Below, in pieces: positions 23,654 to 33,551 of a stretch of 64,000 nt of DNA. Position 1 is the first letter of the stretch. Every line of letters starts with the position of its first letter. Under the pieces are notes generated by a model that worked only from the letters and a program-made list of their open reading frames with translations, was not told the origin of the DNA and made no database searches. The DNA is from DATGPD01 sp041398565. Its GTDB lineage: Bacteria; Planctomycetota; UBA1135; UBA2386. The stretch is taken from positions 992,001 through 1,056,000 of the forward strand of contig JAWKUN010000003.1 in NCBI GenBank assembly GCA_041398565.1, given 5' to 3'. The position numbers and the translations under genes are program-made.

Positions 23654-25039
23654 TCACTTGCGCAGCTGCAACGACGCTTCGGCAAACGCGACGCCGATCC
23701 GTGCCATCGTCTTGGCGCAGCCCAGGTAGTGGTAGCCGCCGTTGGAGACACCGCGCGCCAGAGCCGCCTCTTCCTCTGGCGTGATCGTCTGGGCGCGGAA
23801 CGTGGCGACGCGCTGACGCAGCTCCTCCGCGGACGGTGCCTCGGTCTCTCCGGCGCCGGTCCCGTCGCGGCGCGGAGCGCGAAGCGAGCGCTCGAACTGT
23901 CTGACCTTCTCGACCTTGTCGACGATGGCGGCGAGTTCGCTGGCCCAATACGGCGCCGTCGGTACCGCGACGACATTGCCGCGGAACTCGGGGAGGTCGG
24001 CCGGCGCGGCCATCGCTGCCTGGAAGTTGCGGTGCACGGCGCGCGTGCGGTCGTCTGCTGCGACCGGGCCGCCGACGCCCATCACGCCGATGACGAACGG
24101 CAGGTCGGGTGTCTCGAGGTCCTTGCGCACGTCGCGGATGAAGTGCGCGAGGCACTCGCTGTAGGCCGCGTATCCACCGGGCTCGTCGCGTTTGGGGTAG
24201 ACGCCGCGGTCGACCATGTCGTTCCAGCCCTGGAACCACACGAAGCCGGCAAGCTCGCAGCCCGCGTCGGGGTCGTACTCGGGGCAGACCCGGGCCGGGT
24301 CGGCCAGGACCCGCCGCACGTGCGCGATCATCTCGCGGTAGTAGTGGCCCGTGGCCGCGGTCTTGTCACTGCGGATCGCGTCGACGTCCTTGCCCTGCTT
24401 GCGCAGGTTCTCGATCTGCGCCGGGTCGAACACGAACGGTCCTGCCGACGGCGAGCGGAAGTCGGTGTGCAAGGACTTGCCGCCCCACGACGTCTTGATG
24501 AGCAGCACCGGGCCAGGATGGGCCTTCGCGATCGTGAGGCCGAACGTGAACTCCGGTCCGATCTTGTCGCCGGGTACGGCGGGATCCTTGCGCGCGCCGA
24601 AGCCCGCGGTCAGCCTGCCGTGTCCCTCGCCGCTGCCGGCGCCGTTTGCCGCGTGCGTCAGGTCGGAGATCCACACGTGCTCGCACACGCGCGGCTTGCC
24701 GTCGGCCCCGCGCATCTGCGCCAGGAGGGGCGCGGTCGCCGGGTCGTCGGCCAAATAGTCGAAGGTGGCGATCTTGGCGTGGCCCTGCATGTTCGACTGC
24801 CCGGCCAGGATGTAGACGGCGAGCGGTGGCTTGGTGGCGGCCGCATCCGTCGTCGGCAGTCTCGGTCTCTCGGTCGCGCCAGCGTCGGCCGGCGTGCGGT
24901 CCGCGCCGTCGATGCTCCGATCGTGGCCTGCAGGCACGGAGTCGGGGGCGAGGCGGGCCTGCCCATGTGTCTGGGCGCCCGCTACGGCGAGCGCGACGGC
25001 GCAGGCGAGGGTGAGCAAGGGTCGCTCGAGACGAAGCAT
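23654..25039 (-). CDS. Secreted SGNH/sialate O-acetylesterase-like hydrolase
   Basis: A 461-residue exported esterase of the sialate O-acetylesterase/CE6 type (PF03629). After a signal peptide (LTLACAVALAVAGAQTHGQA) and a polar linker, the nucleophile block reads YILAGQSNMQG, with the catalytic Ser. The middle block WFQGWNDM supplies the oxyanion Asn region, and a late GGYHYLGCAKTMARIG provides the probable catalytic His. Members remove acetyl groups from sialic acids or xylans. The ATG has GGAG 8 nt upstream. It stands alone and is oriented against the kinase. Confidence 0.88.
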   Translation of the reverse strand: MLRLERPLLTLACAVALAVAGAQTHGQARLAPDSVPAGHDRSIDGADRTPADAGATERPRLPTTDAAATKPPLAVYILAGQSNMQGHAKIATFDYLADDPATAPLLAQMRGADGKPRVCEHVWISDLTHAANGAGSGEGHGRLTAGFGARKDPAVPGDKIGPEFTFGLTIAKAHPGPVLLIKTSWGGKSLHTDFRSPSAGPFVFDPAQIENLRKQGKDVDAIRSDKTAATGHYYREMIAHVRRVLADPARVCPEYDPDAGCELAGFVWFQGWNDMVDRGVYPKRDEPGGYAAYSECLAHFIRDVRKDLETPDLPFVIGVMGVGGPVAADDRTRAVHRNFQAAMAAPADLPEFRGNVVAVPTAPYWASELAAIVDKVEKVRQFERSLRAPRRDGTGAGETEAPSAEELRQRVATFRAQTITPEEEAALARGVSNGGYHYLGCAKTMARIGVAFAEASLQLRK

Positions 25040-25194
25040 GTCGTTCACTCCAGACGTTCTCGTTGCCCCGACGCGGCGAGCCCTCGCTCGCGTGCGTCCG
25101 GGGAGGATCGGGGTGCGTGGCCTCCGCCGAACCGGACTGTCGGATCGACTCCACCGGAGCCGTGGAGCCTCGAGCGTAGCGCATTTCGGCGGCA

Positions 25195-25310
25195 CGCAGC
25201 CGCGCCCCTTCGGACTCGTCGCAGCTGCGCGCCGACCAGACGGCCACGAGCTGCTTTGCTGCCGGAGCTTCGCCTGCTGCTCGGGCCTGGCAGGTCACGC
25301 GCGGCGCCAG
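25195..25310 (-). repeat. Repeat family A, degenerate reverse copy
   Basis: Shares the ordered blocks GCGCCGACCAGA, GGCC, GGAGCTTC and TGCTGCTCGGGC with the reverse complement of the tandem units, but the outer stem is no longer perfect. Confidence 0.5.
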
Positions 25311-25321
25311 GATCGCAGCAC

Positions 25322-25405
25322 TTGCGGCCGGCGTTCAGCGGCGGAGCCTGGCTGCCTGGCGCCGGCCGCATGGGAGGGGCCACCGCCCGCGCGCCGGCCC
25401 GCCGC
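25322..25405 (+). repeat. Repeat family B, partial copy
   Basis: Shares GCGTTCAGCGGCGGAGCCTGGCT and neighbouring blocks, imperfectly, with the other two family B copies. It directly follows a family A copy, so the two families may form composite elements. Confidence 0.35.
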
Positions 25406-25413
25406 CATGTGCG

Positions 25414-25845
25414 TCACTTCTCTTCGATCTTGGTCACGATCATCGTGTCGCCGGACTTCTCCAGCGTCACTCGAACGGTCTTGCCGTTCAGCTGCTCGAC
25501 GTTGGCGGTGTCGGCGACGACCAGTGGGATGGAGTTGCCGTCGCTGTCGAGGGTGACCGTGTGCGTCGTGGCGTCGACGCCGGTGATCGTGCCCTCGAGC
25601 TCGCTGACCGTGGCGCTGACTTCCTTGGCCTTGCCCTTGATCTTGTCGACGACGCCTTGCGACATCGACTTCAGCTTGGAGCCGGCCTGGGCCATGTCTG
25701 CCTTCACCTTGTCGGCGTTCCAGGTGAGGACGAGACCCTTCTTGCCGCCGGCTTCGGCAGTGGAGACGCCGAACCAGCCGCGGTAGTAGCCGAGGCCGAC
25801 GGTGCCGACGAGGATGATGAGGAGGACGAAGAACAGGCGCTTCAT
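25414..25845 (-). CDS. Exported or membrane-anchored protein, unknown
   Basis: A 143-residue protein. The N terminus is a hydrophobic signal or anchor (RLFFVLLIILVGTVGLGYY), followed by a helical, Lys-rich stretch (about 35-75, KVKADMAQAGSKLKSMSQG) and a C-terminal beta-rich domain (GTITGVDATTHTVTLDSDG, then NGKTVRVTLEKSGDTMIVTK), which looks like a small OB- or SH3-type barrel. I do not recognise a family. It lies 189 nt from the divergent NtrY-like kinase. Confidence 0.7.
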   Translation of the reverse strand: MKRLFFVLLIILVGTVGLGYYRGWFGVSTAEAGGKKGLVLTWNADKVKADMAQAGSKLKSMSQGVVDKIKGKAKEVSATVSELEGTITGVDATTHTVTLDSDGNSIPLVVADTANVEQLNGKTVRVTLEKSGDTMIVTKIEEK

Positions 25846-26034
25846 GGGACGGTTTGGGTTTCGGGACTCTCGAGCCGAGTGTTCATAAGGGGCCGTAGCG
25901 CTCTTGGCGAGTCGCTGCTGGGCGAATCGGGCCGGCGTGGCCGGATCCGCCGATGACGGCGCCACAAATCGCTCCCGCGACGTCGCGAGGGCCGGATGCG
26001 GGCGAGATCGCCGCCATCGCCGGAGCAGGGTGCC

Positions 26035-27912
26035 ATGCCACCGCTACATTGGCGGAACGTGCCCGCCGCTTCCCTCACCAGGCGCTTCCTCCTGACGCTG
26101 CTGCTGTCCGCCGCGATTCCGCTGGTGGCGTTCGGGTGGTTCGCACTGGTCGGCATGCGCGAGCGCATGGAGCAGAGGATCGGCGACGTGTACCTGCCGC
26201 AGCTGGCGAGCGATGCCGCCAACGCCCTGGTCGCGCGCATCGACCAGGCGCGCAAGGGCTTGGCGCTCTTGGTCGCGCCCGCGGCGAGTGCTCTCGCCGA
26301 TCCGGCGCGCCTGCGCGACTTCGACGAGCAGATCCGGCTGCAGCCCGGGGTCAACGACGACTTCGACCTGATCTTGCTGCTGGCCGAGGACGGCCGCGTG
26401 CGGCACGCGCACTACAACCCGCGCTTCGATCCCACCACGCGCGGGGCCCGTGAAGCGCTGCGACCCGACGCCGTCGACAGCGAGTGGTTTCGGGCGTTGA
26501 TGACCAGCGATGCCGAGATCTGGCTCGACCGGCATCTGTCGCCGTTCCTGCACCGGACCACCGAGCGGACGTCGCGCGACCCGGCGGAGTACCACGTCGG
26601 ACTGGCGCTCCGGGTCAGCGGTGCCGCCGCGGGAGCGCTCTACGCGCTGGTGCGCTGGGAACGCGTGCAGGAGGTCGTCGACAGCACCGCCGCCTTCCTG
26701 CGCGATCCCGAGCGCGGCGGCCTGCCGTCGGCTGCGTGCTTCGTCAGCGATCCGAGCGGCACCGCCCTCGCGCACACCGACCGCGGGCGCTACGGCGAGT
26801 CGCTGGTGCCGCCCGAGGCACGTGCGCGCGTGTTCGGTGCGCGGCGCAGTCCGGTGGCGTTCGTCGACGGCAAGGGCGAGCCGCGGCGCGGTGGGATCAC
26901 CCGCGTCGACGGCCTGCCCTCGTCGTTGCGCTGGTGGTTGGGCGTACACGCGCTCGAGGCGGAGTTGTTCGCTTCGAGTCGCGAGTTCGCGCGCCTGCTG
27001 ACCACCGCCATCGGCGGGCTGGTCGCCATCCTCGCGGTGTGGTCGTTGATCGCGTCGCGCGCGGTCCTGCGGCCGGTGCGCGAGCTGGCGCAGGCGACGC
27101 GGCGCCTGGCGGCGGGCGACCTGGGGGCGCGCGTGGTGCACGCCGGCCCCGCCGAGCTCGGTCAGTTGTCGCGCGACTTCAACCAGATGGCGGTCGATCT
27201 CGAGCGCAGCCGCGAGCAGTTGCGGCAGGCGGAGCGGCAGGCGGCGTGGGCCGAGATGGCGCGCCAGGTCGCGCACGAGATCAAGAACCCGCTGACGCCG
27301 ATGCGCATGAGCGCGCAGCTCTTGCAGCGAGCCCGTCGCGACGCGGACTCGCGTGTGCTCGAGCTCAGCGATCGCCTGGCCAAGACGGTCCTGGACCAGA
27401 CCGACAACCTGGCGCGCATCGCCGCCGACTTCCGGCAGTTCGCCGGGCCGGCGCGCCGGCAGCGCGAGCGGGTGCCCGTCGATGCCTTGTTGGCCGACCT
27501 CGCGGCGTTCTTTGCCGACCTGGCGCAGGTGCGCGGGGTCGATCTGCGGGTCGGTGCTGCGCCACCCGGGGTCGCCATCGACGGCGATCGACAGGAACTC
27601 GGACGGGTGCTGGTGAACCTGGTGCAGAACGCCATCGAGGTGGGCGGCCGCTGTGTGGAGGTCGCCGCCAGCCTGCGCGAGGGCGACGTCGTCCTTACCG
27701 TGGGCGACGATGGACCTGGCGTCCCGGCCGAGGCTCGCGGTCGCTTGTTCGAGCCCTACTTCACCACCAAGACGTCCGGCACCGGGCTGGGGCTGGCGAT
27801 CTGCAAGCGGATCGTGGAGGCGCACGGCGGCGACGTCGGCCTGCAGACATCGCGACCCGGCGCCACGGTCTTCGTCGTCCGGTTGCCGGCGCACCGCGTC
27901 GAGGGCCCGTAG
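26035..27912 (+). CDS. NtrY-like membrane sensor histidine kinase
   Basis: A 625-residue kinase. A membrane helix near residues 14-36 (LLLSAAIPLVAFGWFALVG) precedes a large periplasmic sensor (about 40-315, probably dCACHE-like) and a second membrane helix (LLTTAIGGLVAILAVWSLIA). A HAMP domain follows (RPVRELAQATRRLAAGDLGA), then HisKA with His414 in QVAHEIKNPLTPMRMSAQ, close to the NtrY signature, and an ATPase (NLVQNAIEVG, DDGPGVP, GTGLGLAICKRI). No response regulator is adjacent, so its partner is elsewhere. An in-frame ATG at 25996 would add 13 residues. Confidence 0.92.
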   Translation: MPPLHWRNVPAASLTRRFLLTLLLSAAIPLVAFGWFALVGMRERMEQRIGDVYLPQLASDAANALVARIDQARKGLALLVAPAASALADPARLRDFDEQIRLQPGVNDDFDLILLLAEDGRVRHAHYNPRFDPTTRGAREALRPDAVDSEWFRALMTSDAEIWLDRHLSPFLHRTTERTSRDPAEYHVGLALRVSGAAAGALYALVRWERVQEVVDSTAAFLRDPERGGLPSAACFVSDPSGTALAHTDRGRYGESLVPPEARARVFGARRSPVAFVDGKGEPRRGGITRVDGLPSSLRWWLGVHALEAELFASSREFARLLTTAIGGLVAILAVWSLIASRAVLRPVRELAQATRRLAAGDLGARVVHAGPAELGQLSRDFNQMAVDLERSREQLRQAERQAAWAEMARQVAHEIKNPLTPMRMSAQLLQRARRDADSRVLELSDRLAKTVLDQTDNLARIAADFRQFAGPARRQRERVPVDALLADLAAFFADLAQVRGVDLRVGAAPPGVAIDGDRQELGRVLVNLVQNAIEVGGRCVEVAASLREGDVVLTVGDDGPGVPAEARGRLFEPYFTTKTSGTGLGLAICKRIVEAHGGDVGLQTSRPGATVFVVRLPAHRVEGP

Positions 27913-28147
27913 GCGTCGTCGGGGGCAATGGGGCAGACGGAGGAAGGGCTCGGCTGCCTCCGAGCTGCCACTGCCGACGAAGAACTCCGTGCCGCACGGC
28001 GAGTCTCCCGCCTGCGCTACACTCGTACCCTCGCGGCGACCGGGCGCGGACCCCGTGCACCTGGCGATCGCTGTCCCGCCAGCAATCGCTGTCCCTGCAC
28101 GGGGACTGCCCGCCAACTGCGCACTTCTCCTGCTGCTCGCTCCGCCG

Positions 28148-31100
28148 ATGACCCCGAAGAAGACGCTCGCTGTTCTCGCTGCTCTCTTGCTGGCGGCGCT
28201 GGTCGCGGTGCTCCTGCTGCTGCGCGAACCTCCCGCGACCGAGACGCCGGGACTCCGAACGTCCGCGGCCGACGACGCGGGCGCATCGTCCCTGCACGCC
28301 GACGCGACGGCAGATCTGCGTGCCGAGAGCGGAGCGGCCGACGACGCGGGCCGCCAGCAGGTGCGCGGTCTCGGCGCCGGGCGTGCCACGGTGCGCGGGC
28401 GCGTGCTCGAAGGGTGGACCCTGCGGCCGCTCGCCGGAGTCGAGGTGGTCGCCGTCACGACCCTGCCTAACTTCGAGCGGCTCGAGTCGCGCTTCCGCGG
28501 GGCGATGATGGGGCTGTGGCGGCACGATCCTTCGCCGCCACGGGTGCTCGGCACCACGTGGAGCGGGCCGGACGGCAGCTTCGAACTTGCCGGTCTGCCG
28601 GCCGGGCGCGTGTTCCTCGACGGGCGCGCCGAGCGCTACTTCGTGCGCACTCCCGCCAGCCTGCGCTTGGCCAGCACCGAGACCGAGGAAGGCGTCGAGT
28701 TGCTCTGCTTCCCCGGTGGTCGCGTGCGCGGGCGCGTGCTCGGTCCGGAGGGGACGCCGGTGGCAGGCGCGCTGGTGAGTCTGCGGCCGGGGCCCAACGC
28801 GTTCCTCGGCCAGATCACCCATCGCAACTACCGCTGGTTGGAGGCCAACGCCGACGCCGAGGGCTACTACGACCTGCGCGGTGTGCCCGAGGGCCACGGC
28901 TACTCCGTGTCGGCCATCGCGCCGGAGATGGCGATGGTGGAAGAGCACGGCGTGTCCGTGCGCGTCGGCGAGGTGACGACGGTCGACCTGCAGGGTCTGG
29001 CCGGCGCCACCCTGCTCGGCCGTGTCGTCGACCTCGCCGGTGGAGCGGTGGCCGAGGCTGACGTCGCCATGGTCTACGTCGACATCAGCCGGGTGCTGTT
29101 CAGCGGTGACGGCCGCAGCGAGCCCCTCCGCACCGATGCCGACGGCCACTTCGTCATACCGCACGTGGCCCCGGGCCTGGTCGCGGTGATGGCGGCCAAG
29201 GACGGGCTGGCGCCGTCGCACATCGAGCAGCTGCAGGTTGTCGACGGCGGCACCTACAGCGACCTGACCCTCGAGCTGGGGGAAGGCGACACGCTGACCG
29301 GACTCGTCGTGGACGAGGCCGAGCGACCGGTCGCCGACGTGCTCGTCGAAGTCGTGCCGATGGAGCGGGCGCAGGACCCGGACGTGGTGAAGATGGTGCT
29401 TCGCCTGCGCGAGGTCACGACGCGCTCGGGCGCCGATGGCCGCTTCGCCTTGCGCGGGATCACGGGCGAGCGCCTCTTCGTGCAGGCGAGCAAGCCGGGT
29501 TTCGTCACCCGCGCGCGGTTCGGCGTCCGGGTGGGCGAGGAGCTGCGTCTGGTGCTCGAACGCGGCGCCACCGTGCGCGGCAAGGTGGCGGCGGCGGACG
29601 GTGCGCCGATCACGCGCTTCCGGGTCGAGACCCGCTCGCGCGAGGTCCGCGACGGTCAGCCCGACGATCGTTCCGAGCAGGAGCAGGTGCGCCGCTCGAT
29701 GGAGAGCTACGCCATGGGGCGGCGCCCGCGCGAAGCGGGCATGCGTCTGGCGGAGGGGCGCAAGATGAGCCAGAGGCGTCCCGGCGACGAGTGGCAGGAG
29801 ATCCAGAGCACTGACGGCCGCTTCGAGCTGGCGGGTCTGCCGCCGGGCGAGATCCGCGTGCGCGTGCGCGCGGACGGCTGGCTCGATCCCGCGGCGCGCG
29901 AAGTGACCCTGGCGTCGGGCGAGGTCAGCGAGGAGCTGACCTTCGAGCTGTCGCTCGGGCGCAGCGTCCGCGGCGTGGTCGTCGACACGGCGACCGGCCA
30001 TCCGGTGCCGGAGGCGCAGGTCACCGCCTACAAGCAGGACGAGCAGCGCCGCCGCGGCTTCGGGCCGATCCGCTTCGCTGGCGACGTCGAGGACTTCGAC
30101 TTCCTCGGTCTCTCCAGCATGCGCGGCCGCTCGGTGATGACCGACGGCCAGGGGCACTTCGTGGCCACCGGTTTGACCGTCGGCAAGTACCGGTTCACCG
30201 CGCGCCATCCCGACCGTGCCAAGGCTTCGGCGACCGACGTCGAGATCGTCGACGGGCAGGATGCGCCCGAGGTGCGCATCGAGCTGACGGCGGGCGGTGT
30301 GATCGAGGGGCTGGTGACCGGACGCGCCGGGCGGCCGGTGGCCAACGCCTTGATGGTGGCGGCGACGATCTCGAGCGGCGCGCTCAAGAGTTCGACCACG
30401 GCCCCCGACGGCACCTACCGCATCGAGGGCCTGCCGGCGGGGCGCTACTTCGTGTTCAAGTCGCGGCTCGAAGAGAACGCCACCAACCTCCTCTACGACC
30501 TGCTGGGCAACATGCGCCTGCAGACGGTGACGGTGAAGGAGGGCGAGACGGTGCGCAAGGACATCCAGGACGAGACCGAGAACAGCGTGCGCGTGTTCGG
30601 CACCGTCCGCGACGGCATGCAGCCGGTCGGGCGCGCCATGGTCACGGCGCTGGGCCAGGACAGCGACGGCATCTTCGGCGTCGGTGTGCGCGCCAAGCCG
30701 ACCGACGAGAAGGGCGAGTACGAACTGATCGGCCTGAAGCCGGGCAGCTACTTCTTCCAGGTGGTGCGCTTCATGCAGCGCCCGGAGCAGGCCAACCTGT
30801 CGGTCGACATCCCCGAGGGTGTCGCCGAGTACCGCGTCGACCTGTCGTTGCCGCAGAGTTCGATCGAGGGACGCGTGGTCGACGGTGCCGGCCAGCCAGT
30901 GGTCGGCGTGCAGGTGGCTGCGGGCGTCGAGAGTGGCGGCGGCGCCGGTCCGCAGGGCTTGCTGGGTCTGATCCTGCGCAACGGAGTGAGCCGCGCGACC
31001 ACCGACGGCGAAGGTCGCTTCGAGCTGACCCGCCTGCCGGAGGGGAGCTATCGCCTGACTGCGGGCGGCGGTCGCGGCGGCCGGCGCGAGAACCGGAAGT

Positions 31101-31789
31101 ACGGCGAGGCCCAGGCCGGTCCCTTCGTGGTCGATGGGCGTGCGCCGGTGGACAGCGTGCTCATCACCCTGCCGTTCGCTGGCAAGGTGCGGGGAAGCGT
31201 GCGCGACGGCAACGGTGCACCGGTCGTTGGCGCCGAGATCAACTACGTGCGGGAGGGCGCACGCAAGACACGTGACGACGACCTGGCCGATCTCTTCGGT
31301 GCGCAGCGCCGCCCGGTGCGCACCGACGCCGCGGGGGCCTTCGCGGTCGAGGGCCTGACGCCCGGCAACTACACGTTCACGGCCGACCGCGACGACAAGA
31401 CGTCGGCGGCGGTGCAAACCGCGGTCGCCGAGAATGCCGAAGCGTCGGTGGACTTGACCCTCATCCGTGGCGCGACCCTGCGCATCCGCGTGCGCGACAT
31501 CGACGGCACGCTGCTGCGGCCGGGCGACGTGCAGATCCTGGACGGCAACGGCCAGCCGGTCACCAGGCGCATGTCGGCGTTCGCCGTGTTTCGCCGCTTC
31601 ATGGGCAACCAGGACAAGAAGGACGACTCCGGATGGCGCGAGTTCGGCAACGTGCTTCCGGACACCTACACCGTGGTGGTGAGCGAGGCCGGGAAGGCGG
31701 ACAAGCGTTACACACGCACGATCCGCGACGGCGAAGTGGTCGAGTGGGACGTCGACATGACGGCGACCATCAAGGCCGAAGACAAATAG
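28148..31789 (+). CDS. Large anchored protein of carboxypeptidase-regulatory-like repeats
   Basis: A 1213-residue protein. It begins with an N-terminal membrane anchor or signal (TLAVLAALLLAALVAVLLLL) and an acidic low-complexity linker. About ten beta-sandwich repeats of the CarboxypepD_reg/prealbumin-like type fill the rest, each with a G-x-V-x-D/G...P-V-A...V core and a G.F...GL..G.Y end, as in FELAGLPAGR, LRGVPEGHGY, FELAGLPPGEI, YELIGLKPGSY and FAVEGLTPGNYTF. Such repeats form rigid surface stalks or binding modules. No catalytic motif was seen. Domain-class relatives are at 39167-41824 and 61465-62829. Confidence 0.85.
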   Translation: MTPKKTLAVLAALLLAALVAVLLLLREPPATETPGLRTSAADDAGASSLHADATADLRAESGAADDAGRQQVRGLGAGRATVRGRVLEGWTLRPLAGVEVVAVTTLPNFERLESRFRGAMMGLWRHDPSPPRVLGTTWSGPDGSFELAGLPAGRVFLDGRAERYFVRTPASLRLASTETEEGVELLCFPGGRVRGRVLGPEGTPVAGALVSLRPGPNAFLGQITHRNYRWLEANADAEGYYDLRGVPEGHGYSVSAIAPEMAMVEEHGVSVRVGEVTTVDLQGLAGATLLGRVVDLAGGAVAEADVAMVYVDISRVLFSGDGRSEPLRTDADGHFVIPHVAPGLVAVMAAKDGLAPSHIEQLQVVDGGTYSDLTLELGEGDTLTGLVVDEAERPVADVLVEVVPMERAQDPDVVKMVLRLREVTTRSGADGRFALRGITGERLFVQASKPGFVTRARFGVRVGEELRLVLERGATVRGKVAAADGAPITRFRVETRSREVRDGQPDDRSEQEQVRRSMESYAMGRRPREAGMRLAEGRKMSQRRPGDEWQEIQSTDGRFELAGLPPGEIRVRVRADGWLDPAAREVTLASGEVSEELTFELSLGRSVRGVVVDTATGHPVPEAQVTAYKQDEQRRRGFGPIRFAGDVEDFDFLGLSSMRGRSVMTDGQGHFVATGLTVGKYRFTARHPDRAKASATDVEIVDGQDAPEVRIELTAGGVIEGLVTGRAGRPVANALMVAATISSGALKSSTTAPDGTYRIEGLPAGRYFVFKSRLEENATNLLYDLLGNMRLQTVTVKEGETVRKDIQDETENSVRVFGTVRDGMQPVGRAMVTALGQDSDGIFGVGVRAKPTDEKGEYELIGLKPGSYFFQVVRFMQRPEQANLSVDIPEGVAEYRVDLSLPQSSIEGRVVDGAGQPVVGVQVAAGVESGGGAGPQGLLGLILRNGVSRATTDGEGRFELTRLPEGSYRLTAGGGRGGRRENRKYGEAQAGPFVVDGRAPVDSVLITLPFAGKVRGSVRDGNGAPVVGAEINYVREGARKTRDDDLADLFGAQRRPVRTDAAGAFAVEGLTPGNYTFTADRDDKTSAAVQTAVAENAEASVDLTLIRGATLRIRVRDIDGTLLRPGDVQILDGNGQPVTRRMSAFAVFRRFMGNQDKKDDSGWREFGNVLPDTYTVVVSEAGKADKRYTRTIRDGEVVEWDVDMTATIKAEDK

Positions 31790-31990
31790 CGTGAAGAAGG
31801 GGCGAGGCCGAGTTTTCGCCCGGTCGCGTGCGCCGCGCGCGGTGGCGGCGGCAGGTCTGTCGGCGGCGCCGTCAGCGCACGGTTGCCATCGCTGCGTCCA
31901 GGTGCTTTCCTGACCGACTTCGCTCTGCCCATCCGGGGCCCTGGTGGCTCGTCGGGTGGGCACGGTCCGCGCCTCGAACGAGTCCCTCGC

Positions 31991-33448
31991 ATGTCGCAGC
32001 AAACCACGACCCACCTCGACGATCTGCAGCAACGCCTCAAGGGTGAGGCGCCGGTGCTGGCCGACGTGGTCGAGCGCTTTCGCGAGCTGGATCGGGTGGC
32101 GCACGCCATGCAGTACCTGGCGCCCAACGAGAGCTTCGCCGGCAAGATCTCGTGGTGGCCGCTGGTGTCGGTGCTCGGCACCTTCTCGGCCGGCAAGTCG
32201 AGCTTCATCAACGACTATCTCGGGCTCGGCGTGCAGCGCACCGGCAACCAGGCGGTCGACGATCGCTTCACCGTGCTCACCTACAGCGCCGACCCCGATG
32301 TGCGTGTCCTGCCCGGTTCCGCCCTCGACTCGGATCCACGCCTCCCCTTCTACCGCATCAGCGAGGCGATCGAGCGGAGCGTGCCGGGAGAGGGGCGGCG
32401 GATCGACACCTACCTGCAGGTGAAGGCGTGCAACAGTCCGCGCCTGCGCGGCAAGATCCTGATCGACTCGCCGGGCTTCGACGCCGACGCCCAGCGCACG
32501 TCGATCTTGCGCATCGTCGACCACATCGTCGACTTGTCGGACCTGGTGCTGATCATGTTCGACGCGCGCCATCCCGAGCCTGGCGCCATGCGCGACACGC
32601 TGCAACACTTGGTCGGACGTACGGTCGCGCGCGCCGATGCCGACAAGTTCCTCTACGTCCTCAATCAGATCGATACCGCCGCGCGCCAAGACAACCTGGA
32701 GGAGGTCGTGGCCGCGTGGCAGCGGGCGCTGGCGCAGCACGGCCTGACCGCCGGGCAGTATTTCTACACCTTCGTGCCGGAGCTGGCGGTCGACATGCCC
32801 GAGGCGCTGCGCGGGCGCTACGCGGCGAACAACAAGGTGGCGCGCGAGGCGATCATCACCCGGATCGACCAGATCCACGTGAGCCGCGCCTACCGCATCG
32901 TCAAGCTCCTGGACCAGTCGGCGCGGCAGCTGCTCGAGGGCGCTGTGCCGGAGCTGCGGTCGGCGCTGGGGCTCTGGCGGCGGCGCGTCCTGTGGATCGA
33001 CCTCGGCCTCCTGGTGGTGGTCGGTGGCGGGTTGCTGGCGGCCAGCGTGGGTCTCGGATACTGGAACGGTCTGCACTTCCAACCGCCGTGGCGGGCGACG
33101 CTCGAGGCCAAGCCCTGGCTGCTGTGGACCGTTGTGGCGTCGGCCGTCGTGCTGGTGCTGTTGGTGCACCACCTGGTGCGGTCCGCGGTGGCGCGCGCCC
33201 TCGCCGCCAAGCTACGCCGTGGCCACGAAGCGCAGGGCTCGGGCGACCTCGCCAGAGCCTTTCTCGCCAGCACCCGCCCCCTGCGCCCGCTGTGGTCGGA
33301 CCGGCCGGTGGGGTGGGGGCGACGGGCCGAACGGCGGGTGGCCGCGGCGGGCGCCGCGACGCCGGGCTTCGTGCAGCAGCTCAACGACCTGTTCGCGCGG
33401 CCCGACGCCGCCCCTCGGTTGGCCCACCCGACGCAGTCGCCGAGCTGA
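31991..33448 (+). CDS. Dynamin-like GTPase with C-terminal membrane helices
   Basis: A 485-residue dynamin-superfamily protein. The G1 loop GTFSAGKSS (about 63-71) is of the dynamin/EHD type; G3 is DSPGFD (about 159) and G4 is NQID. Two membrane helices follow near 335-355 and 373-393 (LWIDLGLLVVVGGGLLAASV; LLWTVVASAVVLVLLVHHLV) with a basic tail. It may remodel or fuse the inner membrane; bacterial relatives act in membrane repair or vesicle formation. The first ATG after a non-coding leader is chosen. The metallopeptidase gene follows in the same direction after 103 nt. Confidence 0.85.
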   Translation: MSQQTTTHLDDLQQRLKGEAPVLADVVERFRELDRVAHAMQYLAPNESFAGKISWWPLVSVLGTFSAGKSSFINDYLGLGVQRTGNQAVDDRFTVLTYSADPDVRVLPGSALDSDPRLPFYRISEAIERSVPGEGRRIDTYLQVKACNSPRLRGKILIDSPGFDADAQRTSILRIVDHIVDLSDLVLIMFDARHPEPGAMRDTLQHLVGRTVARADADKFLYVLNQIDTAARQDNLEEVVAAWQRALAQHGLTAGQYFYTFVPELAVDMPEALRGRYAANNKVAREAIITRIDQIHVSRAYRIVKLLDQSARQLLEGAVPELRSALGLWRRRVLWIDLGLLVVVGGGLLAASVGLGYWNGLHFQPPWRATLEAKPWLLWTVVASAVVLVLLVHHLVRSAVARALAAKLRRGHEAQGSGDLARAFLASTRPLRPLWSDRPVGWGRRAERRVAAAGAATPGFVQQLNDLFARPDAAPRLAHPTQSPS

Positions 33449-33551
33449 CCTGGCTTGCGCGCCGGACGCGCGCGGCGAAGATGCCGCTCCGCCGACCGCG
33501 GCCGCTTCGGCTGCTCGGCCACCGAACGACTCAGGAATCGAGAGCAGTCCC

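Larger units (their letters stand above)
25040..25413. other. Intergenic region with repeat families A and B
   Basis: A 374-nt gap between two reverse-strand genes. It carries a degenerate family A copy at 25195-25310 followed by a family B-like block at 25322-25405. Nothing coding is supported. Confidence 0.5.

Noticed and set aside
27761..33172. Very long reverse open frame (about 1800 codons) opposite the repeat-protein and GTPase genes
   Set aside because: It is antisense to well-supported forward genes, is rich in His, Arg and Gln with no domain resemblance, and is expected in GC-rich DNA.
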